Below the pieces are notes generated by a model. That model ran no database searches, had not been told where the DNA came from, and saw nothing but the letters and a program-made list of their open reading frames with translations. DNA of 64,000 nucleotides from Streptomyces abyssalis (lineage in GTDB: Bacteria > Actinomycetota > Actinomycetes > Streptomycetales > Streptomycetaceae): positions 434,001-498,000 of the forward strand of contig NZ_LJGT01000036.1 of NCBI RefSeq assembly GCF_001751365.1. Direction: 5' to 3'. The position numbers were made by a program, and so were the translations under genes. Positions 1 to 7,914 of this stretch are shown in pieces; within the stretch, counting starts at the first letter, position 1; each line of letters starts with the position of its first letter.

Positions 1-342
1 GACCGTGTCGCCCTCGCCCTGATGCGCGCCGTCTCCCGCAACGAGCGCACCACCCTGATCCTCAACGTGCCCAACCGCACGGCCGTGCCGGGCCTGGACG
101 CCGAGGCTGTGGTGGAGGTGCCGTGCCTCGTCGACGCGGGCGGCGCCCGGCCGCTGTCGGCCGGCCCCGTCGCCCCGGACCAGCTCGGGCTGATGCTCCA
201 GCTCAAGGCGGTGGAACGCGCGGCGATCGAGGCGGCGGCCGGCGGCTCACGTCCCGCGGCGCTCCGGGCCCTGGCTCTGCATCCCCTGGTGGACTCGGTA
301 CGCGTCGCCGGGCGCATCCTCGACGCGGCGGGCGGCGTGTGA
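1..342 (+). CDS. 6-phospho-beta-glucosidase (GH4), C-terminal fragment
   Basis: The open frame enters from the left edge, so the 5' part is missing; 113 residues remain. The tail matches the C-terminal helical part of family 4 glycosidases, with VVEVPCLVDAGGARPLSAGP, then an LKAVERAAIEAA helix and the ending ALHPLVDSVRVAGRILD. Enzymes of this family hydrolyse phosphorylated or plain glucosides with NAD and a divalent metal by a redox mechanism. The catalytic and NAD-binding parts lie outside the window, so substrate cannot be judged. It ends 43 bp before the convergent dehydrogenase gene. Confidence 0.75.
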   Translation, partial: DRVALALMRAVSRNERTTLILNVPNRTAVPGLDAEAVVEVPCLVDAGGARPLSAGPVAPDQLGLMLQLKAVERAAIEAAAGGSRPAALRALALHPLVDSVRVAGRILDAAGGV

Positions 343-385
343 ACGACCGCGCCGGGCTCGGAGTGCTCGGAGTCCGCGACGCGGT

Positions 386-1333
386 TCAGGGCCGGGGGAA
401 GGAGTTGAGGAGCGGCTCCCCCGCGGCGTAACGGCGGACCTGCTCCACGACGAGCCGCTCCGCGCGCGGCCTGAACGTGGCGGAGCCGCCCGCCACATGG
501 GGGGTGATCAGCACGCCGGGCTGCCGCCGCAGCGCGTGGTCCCCCGGCAGCGGTTCGGGGTCGGTGACGTCGAGGGCCGCGCGCAGCCGTCCCCCTCGGA
601 CCTCCTCCAGCAGCGCCCCCGTGTCGAGGGTACGGCCGCGTCCGACGTTGACGACGAGCGCGCCGTCGGGCAGCGCGGCCAGCTGCGCCTTGCCGAACAG
701 GCCTGCCGTGGCGGGGGTTTCGGGGAGGACGAGGACGGCGATGTCCACGTCCGGCAGCAGCTGCGGCAGGGCCGTGACGGCATGCACGTCCTCCTCGGGC
801 CTGGCCCGCCGTGCGACCCGCACGACCTCCGCCTCGCACGCCAGCAGCCGCTTCTCCAGGGCCTGTCCGATCGATCCGTAGCCCACGACGGCGACGCGGG
901 AGTCGGCGAGCGAACGCGTGAAGTGCGGTGCCCAGCGGCCGGCTTGCTGGTCCGCGACCCACACGGGAAGGTCGCGCTGCGCGGCGAGCATCAGGCCGAG
1001 GGCGTGTTCGGCGGTGCTGGCGTCGTGCAGGCCGCGGCCGTTGTACAGGCGTGCGCCCTCGGGCATCACCGGCAGCAGCTTCTCGACGCCGGCGCTGAGG
1101 GACTGCACCGCCCGTACGGCGGGGAGCCGCGGGAGCAGACGCTCAGCGCCCGGAACGGCGTACGGCATCACCCACAGGGCGGTCGACTCCAGGACACCGG
1201 CGGGCAGTTCGTCCTCCGGGGTGAGTCCGTCCCAGACGTGTACGCGGACGTTCGGGGGCCACGGCCCGTGCCGTGCGTCGAGGCCGGACCAGGGCAGGAG
1301 CACCCCGACTGCGGTATCGGTCGTGTCGGACAT
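386..1333 (-). CDS. D-2-hydroxyacid dehydrogenase, NAD-binding
   Basis: A 315-residue member of the D-isomer-specific 2-hydroxyacid dehydrogenase family, reducing 2-keto acids with NAD(P)H or the reverse. Visible are the Rossmann motif GYGSIG (151-156), the substrate-binding Arg in VNVGRGR (about 232), the Glu of DVTDPEPLP (260) and the catalytic His of TPHVAGG (279). Length is normal. The ATG at 1333 was chosen because GAGGAGA lies upstream; the frame runs open to 1579 but that extension has no family similarity. It is divergent from the MFS carrier and IclR gene and probably belongs to the same catabolic module. The keto acid is unknown. Confidence 0.87.
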   Translation of the reverse strand: MSDTTDTAVGVLLPWSGLDARHGPWPPNVRVHVWDGLTPEDELPAGVLESTALWVMPYAVPGAERLLPRLPAVRAVQSLSAGVEKLLPVMPEGARLYNGRGLHDASTAEHALGLMLAAQRDLPVWVADQQAGRWAPHFTRSLADSRVAVVGYGSIGQALEKRLLACEAEVVRVARRARPEEDVHAVTALPQLLPDVDIAVLVLPETPATAGLFGKAQLAALPDGALVVNVGRGRTLDTGALLEEVRGGRLRAALDVTDPEPLPGDHALRRQPGVLITPHVAGGSATFRPRAERLVVEQVRRYAAGEPLLNSFPRP

Positions 1334-1449
1334 CGGCGTGTGACTCTCCTCGTCGGATGCGGCGGATTCGGCGGACGGTTGGGGACGACGAAGGGACGGA
1401 CATACCGGACGTCGGCCGCGGTGAAGCCACTCCGACCCGTCCGCTGCCA

Positions 1450-1505
1450 TTGACCCGCCCCTCTCACACTCGTAACGTCCTTCCCGCCCAGTGAAACACT
1501 TTCCA
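1450..1505 (+). promoter_or_regulatory. promoter with IclR-type operator, upstream of MFS gene
   Basis: TTGACC (1450-1455), a 17-bp spacer and TAACGT (1473-1478) form a good vegetative-type promoter. Just downstream of the expected start lies TGAAACACTTTCCA (1492-1505), which fits the IclR-family palindrome TGGAAA-N3-TTTCCA with one mismatch. The likely binder is the IclR protein at 3033-3794, giving repression of the MFS-iclR transcript. The regulator assignment is inference. Confidence 0.5.
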
Positions 1506-1530
1506 CCCGACGGAAAAAGGGGGTCCGGGA

Positions 1531-2997
1531 ATGACAGCGGCGTCTCCCGCCGGCGCCGGCAGCGGCGGTTTCTGGTCATCGACCCGCGCCCGGTATCTGA
1601 TACCGATCGCGTTCGTCACGTACTCGCTCGCCTACCTCGACAGGTCCAACTACGCGATCGCCTCGGCCGGCGGCATGGCCGAGGAGCTGAACCTCTCGGC
1701 CGGGACCGACTCCCTCATCGCGGCCTCGTTCTTCCTCGGCTACTTCTTCTTCCAGATCCCGGGCACCATCTACGCCGAACAGCGAAGCGTGCGCCTGATG
1801 GTCGCCTTCTCGACGATCGCCTGGGGCGTGCTGGCGACCGCGCAAGGGTTCCTCAGCAGCCCGGGCCAGCTCATACCGGTGCGCTTCGCGCTCGGTGTCG
1901 TCGAGGGTGCGGTGCTCCCGGCGCTGGTCGTGCTGCTGAGCCGCTGGTTCACCAAACGCGAGCGTGGCCGCGCCAACTCCCTGCTGATCCTGGGCAATCC
2001 CATCACCGTCATGTGGCTGTCCGTGCTCTCCGGATGGCTCATCGAGATCTCCGACTGGCGGATGATGTTCATCGTCGAGGGCGTGCCGTCCATCGTGTGG
2101 GGCCTGCTGTGCCTGCGGCTGATCAAGGACCGTCCCGGCGACGCCCGCTGGCTGCCCGAAGCGGAGCACGGCAAGCTGCGTGGGGAGCTCGCCGACGAGC
2201 AGCGCGCCGCCGCCGAGTCCCCCGGCTCCGCGGTGACGTCCACCGAGGTCGGCGCGGGCTCCCCCGCCTCCCCCGACGCTCGCTCGGACCCCGGCGCCCA
2301 GGCCACCACCGCCGACGCACCGCGAGCCAGTGCCGCGGACTACAAGAAGGTGCTGCGCTCACGGCCCGTGGTCGTGCTCGCCGCCCAGTACTTCTTCTGG
2401 TCGTTCGGCATGTACGGCTTCATCTTCTGGCTGCCCTCCATCGTGAAGCAGGCCTCCGGCCAGGGCATCGGCGCGACCGGTCTGATCTCGTCGATCCCGT
2501 ACGCCTTCGCCGTCGTGGTGATGATGCTCAACTCCCGCTTCTCCGACCGGACCGGGCGCCGCCGCGGCGCCGTGTGGCCGTGGCTGGGTACGGGCGCCCT
2601 GGCGCTCCTGGGCTCCTATTTCGCGGGGGCGAACTTCCCGCTCGCCCTGACGCTGCTCACCGTCGCAGGCCTGTGCATGTACGCGCCCTACGGTCCGTAC
2701 TTCGCCTTCGTCTCCGAACTGGCACCGGCAGGCGTCGCGGGCGCGGCCGTCGCCGCCGTCAACTCCTTCGGCGCGCTGGGGTCGTTCGCCGGCACCTATC
2801 TCGTGGGCTGGGTACGCGGCACACCGCTCGGCGACGCGGGCGCCTTCGGTTTCATGGCCGTGTGCACGCTGATCTCCGCGGCGCTCATGTTCGGCGTCAG
2901 GGAGCCGAAGGCCACCGCGGGCACTACGGGTACGGTGAGTGAGCATCCGCGCCCGGCCGCCTCCCGTACGGCCGCGGACGACGGCGGACGCGACTGA
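1531..2997 (+). CDS. MFS transporter, anion:cation symporter type
   Basis: A 488-residue 12-helix major facilitator. The N-terminal part has YLDRSNYAIASAG in the first loop and a long hydrophilic central loop (about residues 215-275) rich in Ala, Ser and Pro, separating the two six-helix bundles. The pattern resembles the ACS branch (glucarate, phthalate, tartrate and other organic anions), so a carboxylate substrate is likely. The start follows a purine-rich stretch. Only 35 bp separate it from the IclR gene, and it is divergent from the hydroxyacid dehydrogenase, so uptake and oxidation of a hydroxy acid is a reasonable guess. Confidence 0.85.
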   Translation: MTAASPAGAGSGGFWSSTRARYLIPIAFVTYSLAYLDRSNYAIASAGGMAEELNLSAGTDSLIAASFFLGYFFFQIPGTIYAEQRSVRLMVAFSTIAWGVLATAQGFLSSPGQLIPVRFALGVVEGAVLPALVVLLSRWFTKRERGRANSLLILGNPITVMWLSVLSGWLIEISDWRMMFIVEGVPSIVWGLLCLRLIKDRPGDARWLPEAEHGKLRGELADEQRAAAESPGSAVTSTEVGAGSPASPDARSDPGAQATTADAPRASAADYKKVLRSRPVVVLAAQYFFWSFGMYGFIFWLPSIVKQASGQGIGATGLISSIPYAFAVVVMMLNSRFSDRTGRRRGAVWPWLGTGALALLGSYFAGANFPLALTLLTVAGLCMYAPYGPYFAFVSELAPAGVAGAAVAAVNSFGALGSFAGTYLVGWVRGTPLGDAGAFGFMAVCTLISAALMFGVREPKATAGTTGTVSEHPRPAASRTAADDGGRD

Positions 2998-3032
2998 CCT
3001 TGCCGCGCACGATCTTCGAGGGAGCACCGACG

Positions 3033-3794
3033 GTGACCGCACCGCCCGGCGACGACATGCTCAGCCGGGGCCTGCGGCTGATGACCGTGCTGGCCGACAA
3101 TCCGTCGGGGCTGGGCGTCAGCGCGGCCGCACGCACCGCCGGACTGCCGGTCAGCAGCGCACACCGGCTGCTGGGACGGCTGGCCGCCGAGCGGTTCGTC
3201 GCCTACGACGAGGACACCCGCCGCTACGCCCTGGGCGTGCGGGTCCTCGAATTCTCCCGCGGCTTCCAGCGCTCCCCCGCCGGCTACTCCGCGGCGGCGG
3301 CACCGATGCGGCGCCTCGCCGCCCGTACGGGACTACCGGCGATCGCCGGAATCCTCGACGGCGGCGAGGTGCTGCTGGTGCTCAGCGCGGAGGGCACACA
3401 GCACCTGCAGCTGCGCAGCGCCGAGGGCACCCGCAACCCCTGGCACGCCACGTCCATGGGCCACGCCCTCGCCTCGGTGCTCCCGGAGAAGGAGCTGGCC
3501 GCGCTCCTCGCCGCCGATCTGCCCTCCCCCACCGCTCATACGGTCACCGACCCGGAGGCGCTGCGCGGGAGGCTGGCGCGGGTGCGGGAGCGGGGATGGG
3601 CCGAGGTGGACGAGGAGAACGAGGTGGGTGTCCGCTCCGTCGCCACCGTCGTCCCGGATCTGAACGGGGGGCTGCGTCCCCGCCTGGCCGTGTCGCTCGG
3701 CGCCACGGTCGTGCTGACGACCTGGGACGAACTCCACAGCCACGTACCGGCGTTGCGTGCCTGCGCGGAGGAGATCGCCTCCCTGATGGGGTGA
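3033..3794 (+). CDS. IclR-family transcriptional regulator
   Basis: A 253-residue regulator with an N-terminal winged helix (GVSAAARTAGLPVSSAHRLL and LAAERFVAYDEDTRRYALG) and a C-terminal IclR effector domain (LAARTGLPAIAGILDGGEVL, then SMGHALASVLPEKEL and VRERGWAEVDEENEVGV). The GTG at 3033 was preferred over a TTG at 3000 because GAGGGAGC sits correctly before it. It follows the MFS gene closely and is probably co-transcribed. Family members bind small acids and act as local repressors or activators; a matching palindrome lies at 1492-1505. Confidence 0.88.
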   Translation: MTAPPGDDMLSRGLRLMTVLADNPSGLGVSAAARTAGLPVSSAHRLLGRLAAERFVAYDEDTRRYALGVRVLEFSRGFQRSPAGYSAAAAPMRRLAARTGLPAIAGILDGGEVLLVLSAEGTQHLQLRSAEGTRNPWHATSMGHALASVLPEKELAALLAADLPSPTAHTVTDPEALRGRLARVRERGWAEVDEENEVGVRSVATVVPDLNGGLRPRLAVSLGATVVLTTWDELHSHVPALRACAEEIASLMG

Positions 3795-3830
3795 CGCCGG
3801 CGTGCGGGCACGGAGGCAGGAGCCCGGGCC

Positions 3831-3862
3831 GCCGGGCCGAGGTGCCGCCGGGCCGAGGTGCC
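3831..3862. repeat. tandem 16-bp repeat, two copies
   Basis: GCCGGGCCGAGGTGCC occurs twice head to tail directly after the IclR gene, with a partial third copy (GCTGG). No function is visible. Confidence 0.6.
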
Positions 3863-3910
3863 GCTGGATCGCTTCACAGGGTTCGTCCCGAAAGGTGACG
3901 CCCACCGGAC

Positions 3911-3940
3911 GGAACACCTTGGCCGGAGGGAACACCTTGG
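3911..3940. repeat. 12-bp direct repeat before sulfotransferase gene
   Basis: GGAACACCTTGG occurs at 3911-3922 and again at 3929-3940, 18 bp apart, about 120 bp upstream of the sulfotransferase start. It may be a regulator site. The rest of the gap (3795-4061) has no gene. Confidence 0.4.
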
Positions 3941-4022
3941 GGTGACACGATCGGCCGGCGGCCGCGTACCCGGGATCGATCAGTACCCGCAGGGGTAGGA
4001 CTGGGGCGATCAGACGCCGAAC

Positions 4023-4043
4023 GGCCTGTGAGGCGGACAGGCC
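4023..4043. repeat. inverted repeat next to sulfotransferase RBS
   Basis: GGCCTGT (4023-4029) and ACAGGCC (4037-4043) form 7-bp arms around a 7-nt loop and end just before the GGGGGAGGA ribosome-binding region. In RNA it could be a small hairpin affecting initiation, or in DNA an operator. Confidence 0.4.
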
Positions 4044-4061
4044 ATGGGGGAGGAATTCACC

Positions 4062-5153
4062 GTGCGGACAGGCATCAAGACACTGACCTTCGTCGTCGGC
4101 ACAGGACGCAGCGGCTCGACGGCGCTGTCCCAGGTGCTGCGGCTGCACCCGGAGGTGCTCAGCCTCAACGAGCTGTACTCGTGTATCGACGGTCCGCCGG
4201 CCCTGTCCCATCAGCACCTGACGGGGGCGGAGTTCTGGCGATGTCTGCGCGAACCGATGGCGGTCTTCGACGCGATGGTGCGCAGCGGCACGCCGCTCCC
4301 CGAGTTCATCTACAACCGCCATCCCGAGTGGCGCTACTCGGCGGAGACCACGGGCATTCCCGCGATCAGCATGATGACGCTGCCGCACCTCACCGACGCC
4401 CCCGACGCATTGCTCGACGCGCTGGAGCCAGAAGTCAGCGCCTGGCCCGAACGCCCCGCCCCGCAGCAGTGGCACGCCCTGTTCGGCACACTCGCCTCGC
4501 GCGTCGGCGGACGCGAGGCCGCGGTCGAACGCTCCGGCTACTCGCTGCACCGTGTCGACACGCTGTACGAACTCTTCCCCGAGGCCCGCTTCGTCCATCT
4601 CCACCGGAGCGGACCCGACTGCGCCCTGTCCATGAGCCGCCACAACGGCTACCGCATGATCTCCCTGCTCCGCGAGATCCTGCGCCGCTCCGGCGTCGAG
4701 TCCGCGTCCGACCTGACGGACGACCACATCAAGCAACTCCCCGATGATCTGGCCCCGTTGCTGGGTCCGCAGTACGATCCGGCGCTCGTGCTCGACCGTG
4801 AGATGCCGGTACCGGACTTCGGCACGCTGTGGTCGGATCTCATCTGCGAGGGAGTGGACCACCTCTCCGCGGTCCCGGCGGAGCAGCGCACGTCGCTGTC
4901 GTACGAGCGGCTTCTGGACGCCCCTCGCCAGGAACTGGCCCGCCTGGCCGACTTCATCGGCGTCCAGCCGTTCGCGGAGTGGCTGGAGGAGGGCGACGAG
5001 ATCCTCGACGGCACCGGCCGCCGCGACTCGTCGCTGCGCCTTCCGGAGCGGGCGCTCAGCGCGCTCCGCGACAACTGCGCACGCGGCGAGGCGGCGCTGG
5101 GCACCGGCGGCACGAACTCGGCTGCGGTGCAGGCGAGTACGAGCGGGAGCTGA
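4062..5153 (+). CDS. sulfotransferase family protein
   Basis: A 363-residue protein with the PAPS 5'-phosphosulfate loop near the N-terminus (VVGTGRSGSTALSQVL) and a 3'-phosphate-binding segment (FVHLHRSGPDCALSMSRHNG). Such enzymes move sulfate from PAPS to a hydroxyl or amine, in natural products, lipids or carbohydrates. The acceptor is not predictable and no biosynthetic genes flank it. GTG at 4062 is preferred because GGAGGA lies 6 bp upstream; the in-frame ATG at 4044 would include the Shine-Dalgarno sequence within the gene. It seems monocistronic. Confidence 0.8.
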   Translation: MRTGIKTLTFVVGTGRSGSTALSQVLRLHPEVLSLNELYSCIDGPPALSHQHLTGAEFWRCLREPMAVFDAMVRSGTPLPEFIYNRHPEWRYSAETTGIPAISMMTLPHLTDAPDALLDALEPEVSAWPERPAPQQWHALFGTLASRVGGREAAVERSGYSLHRVDTLYELFPEARFVHLHRSGPDCALSMSRHNGYRMISLLREILRRSGVESASDLTDDHIKQLPDDLAPLLGPQYDPALVLDREMPVPDFGTLWSDLICEGVDHLSAVPAEQRTSLSYERLLDAPRQELARLADFIGVQPFAEWLEEGDEILDGTGRRDSSLRLPERALSALRDNCARGEAALGTGGTNSAAVQASTSGS

Positions 5154-5222
5154 CCAGCAGGAGCTGGCGACCGGGAGCCGTCCGGCGCGCACCTGCCGCC
5201 AGGCGGGGAGCGGCCCGCTGCG

Positions 5223-5846
5223 TCACTTCCCGTAGACCAGCAGAAAGCGCCAGAAGAGCAGTCTGCGCAGCGAGCATCCGGGAAGCAGCACCGCCGCCTC
5301 CCGCCGGATCTGCGGCAGCGGCATCCCGGGCTGCTTCACGGGTGCGCGTACCCGTGGCCCGTGGCGTGTGCCGGCCGCCGTCTCCCGTACGGCGACCGCG
5401 GCGCGCGCCACCGCGTTCACGGGTACGGCGGCCAGGCTCCAGGCGTGGTCCGCCGGTGACGTCTCCGGATAGCAGCCCAGGACGACGAGAATGCCGCCCG
5501 GCGCCAGCGCGTCGCGCAGGCCGGCGACGGTGTCGAACGGCATGTGGTGAAGGCTCGCGAGGCAGGAGATGAAGTCGTAGTGGTTCCGGGGCAGTTCGGC
5601 CCGGGTGACGTCGGCCTGGCGGAAGCGCGGCCGGGGCCTGCCCTGGTTCCCTTCCGTTTGTGAGGCCGCCGCCGCGGCGTCGATCACTTCCGCCGACGGG
5701 TCCACCGCGTCGACCTCCACGCCCAGTCCGGCGAGCCGCCGGGCGAAGCGGCCGGTGCCGCATCCGACGTCCAGTGCCGTGCGGCAGCCGTGCGGGACAT
5801 GGCGCAGCAGCAGCCGGTGGTAGTGGTCGTTGTGGTCGAAGGGCAT
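5223..5846 (-). CDS. class I SAM-dependent methyltransferase
   Basis: A 207-residue protein with motif I ALDVGCGTGRFARRLAG near residues 22-38, acidic residue at strand beta-2 (VDAVDPS), motif DFISCLASLHHMPF, and motif LAPGGILVVLG. This is the usual Methyltransf_11/25 small-molecule fold. The ATG at 5846 begins MPFDHNDHYHRLL; a longer open frame upstream runs through the intergenic operator and is not believed. It is divergent from the ArsR-type gene at 5957, with a 13-bp inverted repeat between them, so the two are likely co-regulated. Substrate unknown. Confidence 0.82.
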   Translation of the reverse strand: MPFDHNDHYHRLLLRHVPHGCRTALDVGCGTGRFARRLAGLGVEVDAVDPSAEVIDAAAAASQTEGNQGRPRPRFRQADVTRAELPRNHYDFISCLASLHHMPFDTVAGLRDALAPGGILVVLGCYPETSPADHAWSLAAVPVNAVARAAVAVRETAAGTRHGPRVRAPVKQPGMPLPQIRREAAVLLPGCSLRRLLFWRFLLVYGK

Positions 5847-5895
5847 GCCCGGAGCCTGCCACCCGCGGCCGTCTCCCCACAGCCGTACGGCAATC

Positions 5896-5950
5896 GCCAA
5901 CACTTCTTCGCAAAGAACTCTTCGCAAAGAAGTGTTGGCAGTCTAGGGTG
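5896..5950. promoter_or_regulatory. operator/promoter between methyltransferase and ArsR-type gene
   Basis: Perfect 13-bp arms GCCAACACTTCTT (5896-5908) and AAGAAGTGTTGGC (5927-5939) enclose 18 bp. Overlapping them is a tandem repeat of TTCGCAAAGAA. For the plus-strand gene, TTCGCA (5921-5926), 18 bp and TAGGGT (5945-5950) form a possible promoter whose start point would fall on the ATG at 5957, that is a leaderless mRNA. Autoregulation by the neighbouring ArsR-like protein is likely but inferred. Confidence 0.6.
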
Positions 5951-5956
5951 CCCAGC

Positions 5957-6583
5957 ATGACCGAGCCCCAGAACCCTCCCGCGAGCGAGCCCGGAAGCGA
6001 GCGCGGGAACGACATCGTCGTCCTGGACGCCAAGGGGCTGCGCGCCCTGGCGCACCCGGTGCGCGTCCAGCTCGTCGGACTGCTGCGCAAGCACGGCCCG
6101 TCGACCGCCACCCGCCTCGCCGACCAGCTGGGGGTCAACTCCGGTACGGCCAGCTACCACTTGCGCCAGCTCGCCGCGGCCGGCTTCGTCGAGGAGGACA
6201 CCCAGCGCGGCAACGCCCGGGAACGCTGGTGGCGTTCGGTCCACCGCTCGACGCGATTCCACGACATGGAGCTCGCCGAGCGCGAACCCGAGGCGACGCT
6301 GGCCTATCTGCATTCGGTGGCCGCCGCCTACACCCTGCGGACACAGCGGGCCGTGAACGAGTTCCAGACGCTGCCCCGCACGTGGCGGGACGTCGCCGAC
6401 ATGAGCGACTGGGCCCTCCGGCTCACTCCGGAGGAAAGCCGTTCCCTGTACGAGGAGTTGGTCGCGCTCGTCGGCCGCTACCGGCGTGACGCACCGGGAG
6501 TGGATGCTCCGCAGGACGCGGAACGCGTCACGATCATCACGCACGTCCTCCCGGAACCGGACGCCCCCGGGAGGCCGGAGTGA
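5957..6583 (+). CDS. ArsR-type winged-helix regulator
   Basis: A 208-residue regulator. Residues about 20-100 form a winged helix (LRALAHPVRVQLVGLLRKHG, ATRLADQLGVNSGTASYHLR, GFVEEDTQRGNARERWW). The long C-terminal part is a helical domain seen in PadR/ArsR-like actinobacterial repressors next to MFS genes. No metal-binding cysteines are present, so it is not an arsenic or metal sensor of the classical type. The ATG at 5957 has no clear Shine-Dalgarno and may be leaderless. It overlaps the MFS gene by GTGA and probably controls it and the methyltransferase. Confidence 0.85.
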   Translation: MTEPQNPPASEPGSERGNDIVVLDAKGLRALAHPVRVQLVGLLRKHGPSTATRLADQLGVNSGTASYHLRQLAAAGFVEEDTQRGNARERWWRSVHRSTRFHDMELAEREPEATLAYLHSVAAAYTLRTQRAVNEFQTLPRTWRDVADMSDWALRLTPEESRSLYEELVALVGRYRRDAPGVDAPQDAERVTIITHVLPEPDAPGRPE

Positions 6584-7914
6584 CGTCCGGCTTAAGGGAG
6601 TCGCGGCCGCTGGCAGCGGTGCTCGCAGCGATGTGCGTGTCGCTGACCGGCACCCGCACCTCGGCCGTGGCACTTCCCTGGTTCGTGCTCGTCACGACCG
6701 GCAGTGCGACACGGACCGGCCTGGTGGCCTTCTGCGAGATGGCGCCGTACGTCGCGGCCAAGGCGTTCACGGGACCGCTGGTTGACCGGAGCGGCCCGCG
6801 CGTCATCTCGTGGTCGGCCGACGCCGTCAGCGCCGTCGCCGCCGCGGCCATGCCGCTGCTGCACGCGGTGAACCTGCTCCCCTTCTGGCTCTTGCTGGTC
6901 CTCGTCGCCGTGATCGGCGCGGCGCGCGGACCCGGCGACCTGGCCAAGGAGGTCATGGTTCCCGAAGCCGCCGAGCGCGGCCGCATGCCGTTGGAGCGCG
7001 CCACCGGACTCAGCGGTATGACGGAACGGCTTGCCTTCACCGTCGGCCCGGCGCTCGGCGGATCTCTTTCGGCGCTGGCCAGCCCGCTGACGTGCCTGTT
7101 CGTGATCGCTGGGTGCTTCGCGCTGGGGTCGGTCGTCACCGTACTGGCACTGCCTCAGGACATGGGACGCGCCGCCGTCGCAGCCGACGGCGGACCGGGC
7201 TACTGGCAGCGCTTCGGCGAGGGCTGGCGATTCCTGCGCGGCGATCCGCTGCTGCTCACCGTCATCGTGATGGTCGGCATCACCAACGGGCTCAACGCGG
7301 CGTTCCACTCGGTGTTTCTGCCCGTGTGGGCGAAGGAATCCGGTCACGGCGCCGCCGCGGTCGGGCTGAACAGCGCGGTGGCAGGCATCACGGCGGTCTG
7401 CGCCAGTCTGATCGCCGCTGTGGTGGCACACCGGATGCGGCGCCGGATGGTGTTCTTCGCCGGCTTCCTGCTCGCCGGCGCCCCCCGGTATCTGATCCTC
7501 GCCGTGGACGCACCGATGTGGGCGGTGGTGGGGGTGTTCGCCCTCAGCGGCTTCGGCTCGGGCTTCCTCAACCCCATCCTGGCCGCGGTCTGCTTCGAGC
7601 GCATACCGCGCCATCTCCTGGGCCGCGTCAACGCGCTGGGCGACTCGCTCGGTTGGGTCGGCATACCTCTCGGCGGGCTGCTGGGCGGCGCGGCGGTGGC
7701 GGCCTTCGGGCTCCTGCCCGCCTTGCTGACGAGCGGAGCCGCGTTCTTCCTCACCACGAACCTGGCCGGACTCCGACCGGAGTGGCGGCAGATGGACCTG
7801 CGCCGCACGGAAGGGCGTGACGGCGCAGGAGAAACCGGACGGACCGCCGGGCCGCAGACAGCGACCCGGGGGACGGGGGAGGAAGGTCAGGGGCCGGGAG
7901 CGCTTACGCCTTGA
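6580..7914 (+). CDS. MFS transporter, probable efflux type
   Basis: A 444-residue, 12-helix carrier of the MFS_3 (EntS/macrolide-efflux-like) type: SLTGTRTSAVALPWFVLVTTGSATRTGLVAF in pieces at the N-terminus, AKAFTGPLVDRSGPR in the loop between helices 2 and 3, and GRVNALGDSLGWVGIPLGGL near helix 11. The GTG start overlaps the stop of the regulator (GTGA), so the two are translationally coupled. Its 3' end overlaps the 3' end of the opposite-strand substrate-binding protein gene by 11 bp. Export of a toxic or signalling compound is the usual role in this arrangement. Confidence 0.82.
   Translation: MTSGLRESRPLAAVLAAMCVSLTGTRTSAVALPWFVLVTTGSATRTGLVAFCEMAPYVAAKAFTGPLVDRSGPRVISWSADAVSAVAAAAMPLLHAVNLLPFWLLLVLVAVIGAARGPGDLAKEVMVPEAAERGRMPLERATGLSGMTERLAFTVGPALGGSLSALASPLTCLFVIAGCFALGSVVTVLALPQDMGRAAVAADGGPGYWQRFGEGWRFLRGDPLLLTVIVMVGITNGLNAAFHSVFLPVWAKESGHGAAAVGLNSAVAGITAVCASLIAAVVAHRMRRRMVFFAGFLLAGAPRYLILAVDAPMWAVVGVFALSGFGSGFLNPILAAVCFERIPRHLLGRVNALGDSLGWVGIPLGGLLGGAAVAAFGLLPALLTSGAAFFLTTNLAGLRPEWRQMDLRRTEGRDGAGETGRTAGPQTATRGTGEEGQGPGALTP

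Noticed and set aside
3333..5192. 619-codon minus-strand open frame
   Set aside because: Covers the antisense of both the IclR and sulfotransferase genes and shows only Arg/Ala/Gly-rich shadow composition.
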